64,000 bases of DNA from Verrucomicrobia bacterium SCGC AAA164-E04. GTDB taxonomy: Bacteria > Verrucomicrobiota > Verrucomicrobiia > Limisphaerales > AAA164-E04. A program made the position numbers and the translations under genes. The notes beneath the pieces are model-generated. The model saw only the letters and a list, made by a program, of their open reading frames with translations. It did no database searches and had not been told where the DNA came from. Each line of letters starts with the position of its first letter. Position 1 is the stretch's first letter. Shown piece by piece: positions 10,801 to 20,351 of the stretch. Where the stretch lies: positions 124,001-188,000 of the forward strand of contig KB911838.1 of the NCBI GenBank assembly GCA_000383715.1, written 5' to 3'.

Positions 10801-11651
10801 CGGAAGGAGAGGCGTCCACTGAGGCCGAGCCTCGACCTGACATTGAGATCTTTGATGAGAATACCGATTGGGGCTCAGTGCGCGAGCGGGTTCAGGCTCT
10901 TCAGAAGAAAATGGATAGCATGGGACCAGTAAATCTGGTGGCTATCGAGGAATATGAAGAGACCGAGGAGCGTTACCAATTCTTGACTCAGCAGTATGAT
11001 GATTTGATCAAAGCAAAGGATGAACTGATGACGGTGATTAACCGCATTAACACCCAAACGCGAGAGATGTTCATCCAGACTTTCAATCAGATTCGTGAAA
11101 ATTTTCAATCGATGTTTACTGAAATATTCGATGGAGGTATGGCTGATTTGAAACTGCACGATGACGAAGATGTCTTGGAGAGTGGTATCGATATCGTTGC
11201 GCGTCCTCCCGGAAAAAAGCTGCAAAGTATTTCCTTGCTCTCCGGTGGTGAACAGACCATGACCGCGGTGTCTTTGTTGTTCGCTATTTATCAGGTACGC
11301 CCAAGTCCCTTTTGCGTATTGGACGAACTCGATGCACCGCTCGATGAATCCAACATCAATCGATTCATCATGATCCTTGAACGATTCCTTGATCATTCAC
11401 AATTTATCATTATCACGCACAACAAGAGGACTATTTCCATAGCCGATATCCTTTATGGAGTCACTATGCAGGAGCGCGGTGTAAGTCGAATCGTGAGTGT
11501 AAAATTTAACAGGGAAGAAAATAAAATGGCAGGACCGGAAAGTTCCGGGCGCCTAGCGAATTCAAAAGCAACTCTGCAGTCCTCCCGTGTGAGTGATGAT
11601 GGCCTTGATTTAGAGTCCAATCGATCTGCAAAAGCGATTCTCAAAGAATAA
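7863..11651 (+). CDS. smc: Chromosome segregation protein SMC
   Basis: This is a full-length SMC of about 1262 residues. The ATG at 7863 (MHLKNLTVLGFKSF) is chosen because it gives the family-typical N terminus; the reading frame extends 17 codons further upstream. The N-terminal ATPase half carries Walker A GPNGCGKSN at residues 31-39. Long coiled coils flank a central hinge (around VESKFVPAIESVLGDFLQVV to CGVFTGGGALSDGKN). The C-terminal half carries the signature LSGGEQTMTAVSLLFAIY and Walker B VLDELDAPLDESN. It works with ScpA/ScpB to organise and separate chromosomes; neither partner is encoded here. A Ser/Lys-rich tail of about 40 residues follows the usual end of the ATPase domain. Confidence 0.96.
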   Translation: MHLKNLTVLGFKSFADKTSLNFEPGITAIVGPNGCGKSNVADAIRWVLGEQSAKALRGGEMADVIFNGTDKRKAYGMAEVSLTLSDVDEEQLKAAGVDLSFSEITVTRRVLRDGGSEYYINKTQCRLRDIQQLFMGTGVGRASYSIMAQGNITQLLSSKPEDRRIVFEEAAGITKFKAQKREALRKLDHTDQNLLRVADLVGEVKRQIGSLQRQAGKAKRYKQVQTELQLLETQLARHEYDILQNEIQDRHSACEGLQQQYEESSQFVLKNEEEIRQLRSRLAELDAEISASQQKGMELKNQADRHEGRIQFNRERLVELEHQNERALSEISQSEGRKLEVEAELEALVHSLASADQGLQQKRDAVEEHLEIVRQVESSIQSRQEAFRQVQSESFAATQAVGKVRNEISALDFQSQSHAKRLDKLSSEKIQLEEERTSQRAKLDQFSDTVEADKKAAHDQRETVEQRQARLKVLQEEIQVAAEKLDTVLQSQAEKRSQLRVLKDLESSHEGFSEGAVAAMKEADTLMGSLADHLRVESKFVPAIESVLGDFLQVVLTESPEAAREILGLLRDKKAGSASVASVSMMQKVSACSFSHSPTTHDPAYSPYGLAALTVVECDPIVQPLLDCLLGSVYIVDDLESAASFWRESGRCVSFVTSQGETLSPCGVFTGGGALSDGKNLTTSILARKNKIVELEELVALVQVEVSEASRKKGQIASEISSIQAGLQEAQSELKAREVAIATSEGEYRALKTSSQVLEQKIDTVVYEIQSLSDQDKELTEKREHLKVQLNQIVEQEKTAQEKLNELNQELDHFRQERDRAQAASTESKVMLASEEQSVAAQKRQKSPLEQRNRELSQALEQRRAETASVLQKREQCESEIAESESSVERFSHERNIVSEQTAGLVAQKREQDGAIQQRDGILTEHRQRLNEVQNRKGVLEVELAKKLSKLENLCNRIEERYQIALDQVESENVPLNPLPEGEASTEAEPRPDIEIFDENTDWGSVRERVQALQKKMDSMGPVNLVAIEEYEETEERYQFLTQQYDDLIKAKDELMTVINRINTQTREMFIQTFNQIRENFQSMFTEIFDGGMADLKLHDDEDVLESGIDIVARPPGKKLQSISLLSGGEQTMTAVSLLFAIYQVRPSPFCVLDELDAPLDESNINRFIMILERFLDHSQFIIITHNKRTISIADILYGVTMQERGVSRIVSVKFNREENKMAGPESSGRLANSKATLQSSRVSDDGLDLESNRSAKAILKE

Positions 11652-11672
11652 GCTAGGACCAGTATTTTTGGG

Positions 11673-11706
11673 TGGAAGGTAGTTTATGGAGCCTTCCAAA
11701 CTTTTG
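11673..11706 (+). terminator. Possible terminator after smc
   Basis: TGGAAGG pairs with CCTTCCA over a 12-base loop, followed by AACTTTTGTG. The stem is perfect but short and the T-run is weak, so termination may be partial. Confidence 0.4.
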
Positions 11707-11931
11707 TGCCCTTTTGAGTTGAAAGCACTAAATGTTGTGGTATCGTTCTCAACCGTATCCAACAGCTAGTGTTCAAAGGCTCGGAGAGGGAAATTTTAGT
11801 CGTATTTTGTAAGCGCAGTAGGGCTGCGTAATGTCGTTCCAAAAAATCCCAACGGTATCCGTGTAGGGTATCCTATATGTCCTTAATGAGTAAAACACTT
11901 TTAACATATCTCAGAGTAGAAAGAGCAAGCA

Positions 11932-14900
11932 ATGATCAACGCCCAGGATGAAACATTAAACCAACCAGACACCGCCAGCTCGAGCGACAGAATGCGAGCC
12001 ACTAAGGCTCCCAAAACCAAACGTTCCAACAAAAAGAAAAACGCCCTGAAAGTGAAACGAATTTTCAGTTCCTCTCAGGAGAGCCCATATGATCAAGTAG
12101 AGTGGGACAAGCGAGTTGCAGAGATCACAGATGGGAAAGGCAAAGTGATCTTTCGGCAGGAAGATGTGGAAGTGCCCAAGACATGGTCCATGCTGGCAAC
12201 CAATGTGGTCGTTTCCAAATATTTTTACGGTGAACAAGATACAAACGAACGCGAATACTCCGTCCGACAGTTGATTCATCGTGTTTGTCGCACAATTGCC
12301 GACTGGGGGACCAAAGATGGTTATTTCAACAAAACAGACGGCGAAATTTTTTACAACGAACTCTCATGGCTTTGCTTGAATCAATATGGTGCTTTCAACT
12401 CCCCCGTATGGTTCAATGTCGGGCTTTACCACGAATACGGAGTTGGTCGTGATTCTGCGAAGGGAAACTGGTATTTCGATCCTTCCACGCAGCACAGTGA
12501 ACGAGCACCTACTCAGTATGAATATCCGCAATGCAGTGCCTGCTTTATTCAGTCGGTTGATGATAACATGGAAGACATCATGCGGTTGGCTTACAGCGAA
12601 GCGATGTTGTTTAAATATGGTTCAGGCACAGGATCAGATCTTTCTCCAATTCGTTCCAGTAGGGAGAAACTAAGCGGTGGTGGACGTCCAAGTGGGCCAA
12701 TGTCCTTCCTCAAAGTGTATGATCAAGTTGCCAACGTCGTGAAGTCTGGAGGTAAAACTCGACGCGCAGCCAAGATGAATACTTTGAAAGATTGGCATGG
12801 TGATATTGAAGACTTTATTGAAGCCAAGCAGCTTGAGGAGAAAAAAGCATGGGCACTGATTGAGCAGGGTTACGATGGCTCTTACAATGGGGATGCGTAT
12901 GGTAGCGTCATGTATCAAAATGAAAACTTGTCAGTCCGTGTCAGTGACGAATTTCTGGATGCTGCCTTGAATGACAAGGAATGGTGGACCCGATCCGTAA
13001 CTACCGGTAAACCGCTTGAAAAGAAAAGTGCCAATCATCTGCTGAATCGCATTGCGGAAGGAACGCACATTTGTGGTGATCCCGGTTTGCAATATGATGG
13101 AGCCATTCAAAACTGGCACACATGCAAGGGTAGCGAGCCGATTCATTCAACCAACCCTTGCTCTGAGTATGTTTTTCTCAACAACACTGCGTGCAATCTT
13201 GCGTCATTGAACCTCATGAAGTTCAAGCGCGAAGATGGGCGCTTTGACGTGGACCGCTTCAAGGCTGCCGTGCGTTTGTTTATCACCGCTCAAGAAATTG
13301 TGGTGGACAACTCCTCATACCCAACTCCAGATATTGCGGAAAACTCACATATTTTCCGCACTTTGGGACTTGGTTATGCAAACTTGGGATCACTGATCAT
13401 GAGCTACGGATTACCTTATGACTCGGATGCAGGAAGATCACTGGCTGGGGCCATCACTTCGATCATGACGGGGCATGCCTATGAACAATCGGCTGAGATA
13501 TCACGTATTATGGGCCCTTTTCCCGGTTATAAAGACGCCCGTTGTGCTGGCGTGAGCAAGCCCTTGAAGAAAGATAATGTCGAGTCGATGCTCGAAGTGA
13601 TTCGTCTCCACAAAAAGGAAGCAGAAACTATTCAGCCCAGTCAGGAATTTGATTACCTGAAACAGGAAGCTCGTCATTGTTGGGAACATGCTGAACGACA
13701 TGGCGTGGAGCATGGTTACCGTAACGCGCAGGTCACTGTTTTGGCTCCAACGGGAACGATTGCTTTCCTGATGGACTGTGACACTACTGGTATTGAGCCT
13801 GATATCGCGCTCGTGAAATACAAACTGCTTGCGGGTGGCGGTATGCTCAAAATTGTCAATCGAACGGTGCCGCAAGCATTGAAGCGACTTAATTACACCC
13901 AGAAGGAAATGGATCGCATCATCAGTCATATTGAAAAACATGACACTATCGAGAATGTGACGGAAAACGGGAAAGTCATTGAAAGTGGGCTTCACCCAGA
14001 GCATCTGAGTGTTTTTGATTGCGCTTTCAAGCCGCACCAAGGCTTGCGAAGTATTCATTACATGGCTCACTTGAAAATGATGGGGGCTGCTCAACCTTTC
14101 ATCAGTGGAGCCATTTCGAAAACCGTAAACTTGCCTCATGAGTGCTCGGTTGAAAATATCAAAGATGCTTATGTGCAGGCTTGGAAAATGGGGTTGAAAT
14201 GTGTGGCTGTTTATCGTGACGGATCAAAACGCTCACAACCTCTTAACACAAATCAATCCTCCACGGAGTCAGAAAACGAATCGGTTGAAGACAAGATCAC
14301 ATCCCTTGAAAAAGAAATTGAACGACTTGGAAAACAAGCAACACAGCCATTGCGCCGTCGATTGCCAGAAACCCGCAAGGCGGTGACTCATAAGTTTGAT
14401 ATCGCCGGACACGAAGGTTACCTAACTGTGGGATTGTTTGAAGATGATAGCCCTGGTGAATTGTTCATTACTATGGCCAAAGAAGGCTCCACGATTGGGG
14501 GGCTTATGGATAGTGTTGCTACCTTGACAAGCATGGCCTTGCAGTATGGTGTGCCCTTGGAGGCTTTGGTCAGGAAGTTTTCACATCAGCGCTTTGAACC
14601 CTCTGGCTTCACTAAGAATCCCAATATACGCAACTGCTCCTCCATTCCAGATTATGTATTTCGCTGGATGTCGCAGACCTTTGCGCCGGGAAAGTCTCAA
14701 ACAGCTGAGACTGCCGATCCGCAGCCTGAGCTGAAAATGCCCGGGCTGGAGCAAGCGGAGAAGCAATCGATCAACCGCCCGATCGCTGAACTGCCATTGA
14801 GTGAAGAGGCAAGCCGTACAGCACTCTCATTGGAAATCAATGCTGGAGGTGAAAATGGAACCTCCTCAGTGCGTGCGGATAGAGGTGCGACCTCGATAGA

Positions 14901-15021
14901 AGGCCAATCCTTTGTCAATCAAAGTGATGCCCCAGCATGCCCGAATTGTGGTCATGTAACAGTGCGCAATGGCGCTTGTTACAAGTGTCTCAATTGTGGC
15001 GAAAGCTTGGGTTGCTCATAA
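11932..15021 (+). CDS. nrdJ: Vitamin B12-dependent (class II) ribonucleotide reductase
   Basis: The 1029-residue enzyme reduces ribonucleotides to deoxyribonucleotides using adenosylcobalamin to make the thiyl radical. The radical finger-loop motif NPCSEYVFLNNTACNLASLNL appears (split here as NPCSE and NNTACNLASLNL), as do APTGTIAFLMDCDTTGIEPD and the C-terminal NLPHECS ... GLKCVAVYRDGS region. An N-terminal Lys-rich extension of about 45 residues precedes the catalytic domain. The tail ends in a zinc-ribbon-like set (CPNCGH ... CYKCLNCGESLGCS) whose last cysteines are expected to relay electrons from thioredoxin. No NrdR box or cobalamin riboswitch could be recognised in the 280 bases upstream. 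A strong terminator follows. Confidence 0.95.
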   Translation: MINAQDETLNQPDTASSSDRMRATKAPKTKRSNKKKNALKVKRIFSSSQESPYDQVEWDKRVAEITDGKGKVIFRQEDVEVPKTWSMLATNVVVSKYFYGEQDTNEREYSVRQLIHRVCRTIADWGTKDGYFNKTDGEIFYNELSWLCLNQYGAFNSPVWFNVGLYHEYGVGRDSAKGNWYFDPSTQHSERAPTQYEYPQCSACFIQSVDDNMEDIMRLAYSEAMLFKYGSGTGSDLSPIRSSREKLSGGGRPSGPMSFLKVYDQVANVVKSGGKTRRAAKMNTLKDWHGDIEDFIEAKQLEEKKAWALIEQGYDGSYNGDAYGSVMYQNENLSVRVSDEFLDAALNDKEWWTRSVTTGKPLEKKSANHLLNRIAEGTHICGDPGLQYDGAIQNWHTCKGSEPIHSTNPCSEYVFLNNTACNLASLNLMKFKREDGRFDVDRFKAAVRLFITAQEIVVDNSSYPTPDIAENSHIFRTLGLGYANLGSLIMSYGLPYDSDAGRSLAGAITSIMTGHAYEQSAEISRIMGPFPGYKDARCAGVSKPLKKDNVESMLEVIRLHKKEAETIQPSQEFDYLKQEARHCWEHAERHGVEHGYRNAQVTVLAPTGTIAFLMDCDTTGIEPDIALVKYKLLAGGGMLKIVNRTVPQALKRLNYTQKEMDRIISHIEKHDTIENVTENGKVIESGLHPEHLSVFDCAFKPHQGLRSIHYMAHLKMMGAAQPFISGAISKTVNLPHECSVENIKDAYVQAWKMGLKCVAVYRDGSKRSQPLNTNQSSTESENESVEDKITSLEKEIERLGKQATQPLRRRLPETRKAVTHKFDIAGHEGYLTVGLFEDDSPGELFITMAKEGSTIGGLMDSVATLTSMALQYGVPLEALVRKFSHQRFEPSGFTKNPNIRNCSSIPDYVFRWMSQTFAPGKSQTAETADPQPELKMPGLEQAEKQSINRPIAELPLSEEASRTALSLEINAGGENGTSSVRADRGATSIEGQSFVNQSDAPACPNCGHVTVRNGACYKCLNCGESLGCS

Positions 15022-15057
15022 AACTTTCCTTGCACGGGAGGCAAAACACCGCCGAAA

Positions 15058-15092
15058 GGGTCCAGCATCTCCGGATGCTGGACCCATTTTTA
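15058..15092 (+). terminator. Strong Rho-independent terminator after nrdJ
   Basis: GGGTCCAGCATC and GATGCTGGACCC form a perfect 12-bp stem with a TCCG loop, followed by ATTTTTAT. It lies between convergent nrdJ and the acyltransferase fusion gene and may be used from the plus strand. Confidence 0.92.
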
Positions 15093-15097
15093 TAATT

Positions 15098-18000
15098 TCA
15101 AGTCCCGTTCGCCATTTCTACAGCTGTGCTGCGGATCCCTTTGAGGTCCAATTTTCCTGTTCCCAGAACGGGTAGTTTGGGGATTTTGAAAAATGACTGA
15201 TGATGAGGTTTCCAAAGATTTGGTATATCTGACTGTTTGAGGCTTTCAATCAATGATGCTTCATCTCCAAGTGCCTCAGCATACAAGACAATTAGTTTCT
15301 CTCCTTTGCGTTCACAAGGGATTGACGTCACCGCGATAACCGGTTCGCTATATTCGGCACAGCCCTCCAAGAGTACCTGCTCTATAGCCTCGTGAGGCAC
15401 CATTTCTCCTCCAATTTTGCTGAATCTGGATAGACGGCCTGTAATGGTGATGAAACCATCCTCATCCAGTTTTGCGATATCCCCCGTTTCATACCATCCG
15501 TTCTGCAGTACCTTGTCGGTTTTCTCCTGTGGTCCGAGGTAGCCCTGCATTACGTTGGGACCCTTGATCAGTAGCATGCCCTCTTGATCGTGTGACAGCG
15601 TTTTGCGAGTTTCAGGGTCAACGATTTTTGCGCTCACACCGGGGATAGGATGGCCGACCGTACCGGTTTTGTGCGTTGGAGCAAACTCCCCTTTTTGGGG
15701 TGGTTGCGGCAGGTTGAGTGAAACGATAGGCGAAAGTTCCGTTGTGCCGTAACCCTCTAAAGGACGCACACCGAATTTTTTTTCAAACATATCTGCGAGT
15801 TTGATTTTTAATTTTTCGGCGCCAGTAATGATGAGTTTTAGGCTTTTGAAGTCTTCCGGTTTTGCTTTCCTGATGTAGCCCATCAAAAAGGTAGGTGTAG
15901 CAAACAAGACGGTGCTTTTCTCCTCACGCACCATTTGAGCTATCTTGGCTCCCTCCAGGGGGTTGGTGTGGTAATGCACCCTGATGCCTGCAAGAGCGGG
16001 TAACCATATAGTACCGGTCAGGCCAAAGGAATGGAAAAAGGGCAGTGCAGCAGCCACCCCATCATGAGTGCTCAGGGGAATGACTTCCATTGCTGCCTCC
16101 ACATTCGACATTAAATTGTGATGGGTGAGCTTAATCCCTTTCGGTTCTGCGGTAGAACCTGATGAAAAAAGAATGGATGCCGTCCGTGTTCGATCAAAGC
16201 ATTTTGTTGGGAGAATCCAAGGCATTGGATACAAGCGTGCTTTGAGAGCAGTTTTGATTTTATCCAGTGCGGAGAAGTCCTTACCCAAGTCTTCGATAAA
16301 GATCACGCGATCGGTGAGTTCCTGGATCTCAATTTTCTCAAGGAACGCCCTGGAGGTAATCGTGACCTTGATGTCGCTTTGCCTAATCGCTGAATCAAAA
16401 GCCTGAGATGATGCCGTAAAATTTAAATTGACTGCAATGCGGGCATCCAGAGCCAATGCGAAATTAACAAGAGCTCCTCCGACGCAGGAAGGTAAAAGTA
16501 TGCCCACAGCCTCATCTTCGGCATTTAGCTCCTCTTTGAGTCGATCACGCAAAAGTAAACTTGAAATGAGAGATTTGCCGTGTGTAAGCCTCTTGTCCGT
16601 TGTGTCGGATACAAATGGCTGTCTCCAGAACTGTCTTGCGGACCGGATCATTGCGGTTGCCAGCGATCCTTTTTGAGATTCAGCTTTTTCATGATAGGCA
16701 CTTCCCAGTTCCTGCACCGCCAGTCTGACTTCATGTGTCTGGGAATTTGAAGGCATTGGATTACCGATGTTTACATGCATGGGGTAGGGGACTCGCAAGC
16801 GATGATTTCGATAACGCCCTTTTCCTGCGTGACTGAAAAGACTTCCCCAAGCGCCTCCAAGGTATACGGGTATGATGGGGGCGTTCGTGCCTTTTGTGAT
16901 TTTTTGATAGCCGGGTTTAAAAGCGCTCATCAATCCCGACCTTGTAAGTTTGCCTTCTGCAAAAATCCCCACCAGATACCCATCATCAAGCGCTTTACGA
17001 GCTGTTTGAATGGATTTCATGATTTGACGAGGAGGGTCATTTTCCGAAATTGGAATGGCTCCCATCAACTTCAGGAAAGACTTGAGCCATTTATTTTCAT
17101 AATAATCACGATAAATAAGGAAGCGGATTCTCCGTTGATAGAGACTCATCAAAAGCGGCGCATCCACATAGGTAATGTGATTACATACCAAAAGAGCGGG
17201 CCCCTTGGCAGGAAGATGATTCAGACCCTCAACCCGGACGTGGTAGACGAGTTTGAGTAGAACTGACCCTATAAAGCGGATAAGAAAGTCTGGGAGTGAT
17301 TTAAGCGCGAGAACAGTTAAGATTCCAGTAAGCCCCGCTGCGACGAGAAAACAGGCAGCTGGATTCAGGTTCAAGGCATCAAGTGCCATCAGTAAAAAGG
17401 CGGCAATCAGCACTCCAAAGAAGCTTAAAAAGCTATCGAGTGCCAGTATTTCCGTGAGCTGTTCACGTGGACTGTGCAACTGAATAAATGCGACCAATGG
17501 GACGATAAAAAAACCCGCGCTCAGTCCCAGGATAAACAAAATAGATCCTATGGCTGCAATACTTCCGATTCCCACCTTGAGTCCAAGAAGAGTCAGTCCT
17601 AGGAAAAGACCAAGTGCCCCCAAGGGGACCAAACCGAATTCAATGTTCTGCCCTGAAGCTTTGCCTGCAGTGAGTGCGCCAATGCCAATGCCCACCGCGA
17701 CGAACAGGAATAAATAGGAGGCATCCTCGTTTTTCTCGAGGTTGGTGTATTCGATTCCGTATGGAATCAGGTTCATCTGCAAGAATCCGCCAATAAGCAA
17801 AAAGAAAGCGGCGCCCAAAAGGGCCAGCAGTAAGGGGCGATCCTTTCTGATAGACCAGAAAGTCTTTGCCACTCCGAACAGCGGGTTGAGATGCCAGGAT
17901 TGACTTGTGCCACTGGGTTCTGTTGATTTAATGCCACAAGCCAGTAACCACCCAACGAATGCAATCGCGATGCAGAAAAGAGATGCCCAATGAAATTGTT

Positions 18001-18508
18001 CTCCAGTCACCCTGCTGAAAATAGGCACCAGTCCAGTGCCGAGGACGATCGCCATAAAAACGAACGCTTGCTGCCACCCGTTTGCTTTGGACAGTGCATG
18101 AGCGGGGAGGATTTCTGGTATGATGCCAAGTTTTGCAGGCCCAAAGAAGGCAGATTGGGTGGCCATCAAAAACAGTATGCTATAAAGCCCCCACTCCGAC
18201 TGGAAATAGAAAGCCAGACCTCCAGCCGACATGATACCAAGCTCAACGAGTTTAATGTGTTTTATAATTGCCTGTTTTCGAAGCTTGCCCGCAAGAAAAC
18301 CGGCTGATGAGGCAAAAATCAAAAAGGGTAGAACAAATATAGCCCCTGCCAAATGGTTAATAGAAGTTATTGCCTCTTCACCTTTCATGGCGATAAGGGC
18401 ATAAATAAGGAAAAGTTTGAAAACGTTATCGTTAAAAGCACCTAAAAACTGAGTGATATTCAACAAATGAAAATCACGGCCTAAACGAATTTGTCGATTT
18501 GTTTTCAT
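15098..18508 (-). CDS. LplT-like transporter / PlsC acyltransferase / acyl-ACP synthetase fusion
   Basis: This is a membrane protein of about 1136 residues. The ATG at 18508 (MKTNRQIRL) is preferred, since upstream codons to 18670 encode a basic stretch unlike the family. Three parts follow in order. First is a twelve-helix MFS-type transporter like LplT (FHLLNITQFLGAFNDNVFK start). Second is a PlsC acyltransferase with the H-x4-D motif NHITYVD and the substrate motif FAEGKLTRSG, which has Ala where Pro is usual. Third is an AMP-forming synthetase with FSSGSTAEPKG, YGTTELSP and ETGDIAKLDEDGF plus GRLSRFSKIGGEMV. The architecture predicts flipping and re-acylation of lysophospholipids, combining the tasks of E. 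coli LplT and Aas. It stands alone and diverges from a sigma-54 activator gene. Confidence 0.88.
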   Translation of the reverse strand: MKTNRQIRLGRDFHLLNITQFLGAFNDNVFKLFLIYALIAMKGEEAITSINHLAGAIFVLPFLIFASSAGFLAGKLRKQAIIKHIKLVELGIMSAGGLAFYFQSEWGLYSILFLMATQSAFFGPAKLGIIPEILPAHALSKANGWQQAFVFMAIVLGTGLVPIFSRVTGEQFHWASLFCIAIAFVGWLLACGIKSTEPSGTSQSWHLNPLFGVAKTFWSIRKDRPLLLALLGAAFFLLIGGFLQMNLIPYGIEYTNLEKNEDASYLFLFVAVGIGIGALTAGKASGQNIEFGLVPLGALGLFLGLTLLGLKVGIGSIAAIGSILFILGLSAGFFIVPLVAFIQLHSPREQLTEILALDSFLSFFGVLIAAFLLMALDALNLNPAACFLVAAGLTGILTVLALKSLPDFLIRFIGSVLLKLVYHVRVEGLNHLPAKGPALLVCNHITYVDAPLLMSLYQRRIRFLIYRDYYENKWLKSFLKLMGAIPISENDPPRQIMKSIQTARKALDDGYLVGIFAEGKLTRSGLMSAFKPGYQKITKGTNAPIIPVYLGGAWGSLFSHAGKGRYRNHRLRVPYPMHVNIGNPMPSNSQTHEVRLAVQELGSAYHEKAESQKGSLATAMIRSARQFWRQPFVSDTTDKRLTHGKSLISSLLLRDRLKEELNAEDEAVGILLPSCVGGALVNFALALDARIAVNLNFTASSQAFDSAIRQSDIKVTITSRAFLEKIEIQELTDRVIFIEDLGKDFSALDKIKTALKARLYPMPWILPTKCFDRTRTASILFSSGSTAEPKGIKLTHHNLMSNVEAAMEVIPLSTHDGVAAALPFFHSFGLTGTIWLPALAGIRVHYHTNPLEGAKIAQMVREEKSTVLFATPTFLMGYIRKAKPEDFKSLKLIITGAEKLKIKLADMFEKKFGVRPLEGYGTTELSPIVSLNLPQPPQKGEFAPTHKTGTVGHPIPGVSAKIVDPETRKTLSHDQEGMLLIKGPNVMQGYLGPQEKTDKVLQNGWYETGDIAKLDEDGFITITGRLSRFSKIGGEMVPHEAIEQVLLEGCAEYSEPVIAVTSIPCERKGEKLIVLYAEALGDEASLIESLKQSDIPNLWKPHHQSFFKIPKLPVLGTGKLDLKGIRSTAVEMANGT

Positions 18509-18884
18509 GGGGTTGGCAGGTAATTTGGGCGGTTTTGAAGTTGCATGCGAGCAAAAGATTGCTGCCCCTTGCTTTTTCTTTGTTCCTTTTGGATTCAATT
18601 CTTTGATTACGCCTTTTCTGATCATGATGATGTCTTGAATCATCACTCGGATTAACATTCTTTGTACCAATCAAAATTGTATGGCGACTTAGATTAGCCT
18701 GAGTATGGTATTTTGCAGAATAAATTCAGGATACGTGATTTGTTACTTATATATATTCAAAAAGATGCGTCGTACATACATGAATTTTTGAAGGATGCCT
18801 TGTGCGGCTTCGATGGATTGTCATTGAAGGGGTTTAAGTGATGTTTTGTGGACATTATTTGACTGTTTGGCTAACAAATAATGT
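18509..18884. other. Divergent intergenic region
   Basis: This region between two outward-facing genes must hold both promoters. It becomes AT-rich after about 18680. No clear -24/-12 element, operator or RNA was recognised. Confidence 0.35.
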
Positions 18885-20351
18885 ATGTCGCTTAAAAAAA
18901 TACCTCATGCCTTCAAGGAAATCTGTGATCGTGTTGCCACTGCAACATTTTGTAACCCCTTCGATCCTGCAAGGAGGGAACTATACTCCAAACTGATTGG
19001 TCGTCAGTATGATGATTCGGATAAATCAGATTTTCATGCACTGTCTGAAGCTGTGGAAAAAGCGCGCATCAGTTTGGGGAATGCCGGCATTCTTGATTAT
19101 CGGACATTCAGGGCAATCGACGCAGAGAAGATTCGCATGCTTATTCTGTTTGGCTGCTATCATCAGATATTTTACCTGATGGATGAGCACATCGAAAGTC
19201 AGCTGAAATCTCCTGGCAAGACAATCCCGTTCAGGCATGGGGGGGGATGCGTAAGCACTCTTTGCCGGAATGGGTTTTCTGAAGAGGAGTCCGTCTGGTA
19301 TGTAGGGGTCTTCTATCAAATCAGACGCGCTTATTACTTCATATCGCGAAACTTAATTGGTTCCAGTCCATGCATGCATGCTCTCAAGCGACGGCTTTGG
19401 AACAATCTGTTTACCCATGACATAGGCAACTACGAGACCTGTATGTGGGATCGAATGGAAGAATTTTCTGTCTTGCTGGTAGGTGAAACGGGGTCAGGGA
19501 AGGGAAGTGCCGCTTCTGCTCTGGGGTATTCCGGTTTTGTGCCTTATGATTTCGTTAAAAAGTGCTTTGCATTTGATTTTCAAGATGCTTTTGTGGCGGC
19601 CAATTTATCGCAGTATAGCCAGTCCCTGTTGGAATCGGAGCTTTTTGGCCATCGAAAGGGTGCATTTACCGGAGCGCTGTCTGATTATGATGGTTTGTTT
19701 GCAAGGTGCAGGGCATTTGGCTCGGTCTTTCTGGATGAAATTGGAGACGTGCCCCTCACTGCTCAGATAAAACTCCTGAGACTGCTGCAAGAGCGTGAGT
19801 ATTCACCTGTCGGGGGGCGCCAAATTCTGGGGTTTCGTGGGCGAGTTATCGCTGCAGCCAACCCATCCATTGATCAGCATTTGAACGATGGTGAATTCCG
19901 GCATGATTTTTACTATCGATTATGCTCTGACCGTATTGAGCTGCCTACTTTGAGACAGCGCATTTCAGAATTACCCTCCGAGCTGGAAGCAATGGTTCAA
20001 TATCTGATTCGGAAAATTACAGGCATGTCCGATCAGGGCCTCAAGGGTATGGTGATGGAGGTTCTTTCCACTCTGAAAGGGCATGATTGGCCCGGAAATG
20101 TAAGAGAGTTAGAACAATCGATTCGTCAGATCCTGATGTCTCAGCATTACACACCATGGAAAGAGCCTGATGATTCCATCGACAAGGTTGATGAATTTGC
20201 CAGAAAAATGAAAAATGGATCTTTGACTGCGTCCGAGTTAGCGAGCGGCTATGCCAGGTATTTATACGATTTGAATGGCAATTATGAGACTGTGTCCAAA
20301 ATCATGAATGTGGATCGCAGGACCGTAAAAAAATACCTGAACCGTTCCTAA
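18885..20351 (+). CDS. Sigma-54-dependent transcriptional activator with unrecognised N-terminal domain
   Basis: The 488-residue protein has an N-terminal domain of about 190 residues that I do not recognise (no receiver, PAS or GAF signature). A AAA+ activator domain follows with Walker A GETGSGKG (200-207), the sigma-54 contact loop GAFTGA (259-264), Walker B VFLDEIGD (281-288) and a GHDWPGNVRELEQSIRQ sensor-2 region. A C-terminal Fis-like helix-turn-helix follows (YETVSKIMNVDRRTVKKYL). It should bind upstream sites and drive open-complex formation by sigma-54 RNA polymerase. A run of eight G at 19239-19246 lies in its coding sequence. No kinase gene is adjacent; the target genes are unknown. 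Confidence 0.87.
   Translation: MSLKKIPHAFKEICDRVATATFCNPFDPARRELYSKLIGRQYDDSDKSDFHALSEAVEKARISLGNAGILDYRTFRAIDAEKIRMLILFGCYHQIFYLMDEHIESQLKSPGKTIPFRHGGGCVSTLCRNGFSEEESVWYVGVFYQIRRAYYFISRNLIGSSPCMHALKRRLWNNLFTHDIGNYETCMWDRMEEFSVLLVGETGSGKGSAASALGYSGFVPYDFVKKCFAFDFQDAFVAANLSQYSQSLLESELFGHRKGAFTGALSDYDGLFARCRAFGSVFLDEIGDVPLTAQIKLLRLLQEREYSPVGGRQILGFRGRVIAAANPSIDQHLNDGEFRHDFYYRLCSDRIELPTLRQRISELPSELEAMVQYLIRKITGMSDQGLKGMVMEVLSTLKGHDWPGNVRELEQSIRQILMSQHYTPWKEPDDSIDKVDEFARKMKNGSLTASELASGYARYLYDLNGNYETVSKIMNVDRRTVKKYLNRS

Noticed and set aside
11652-11931. Cobalamin riboswitch or NrdR box before nrdJ
   Set aside because: I looked for the B12-box and for paired NrdR boxes and saw neither.
13501-14139. 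Minus-strand frame of 212 codons
   Set aside because: It lies wholly inside nrdJ and has no recognisable motif; long antisense frames are common in this coding style.
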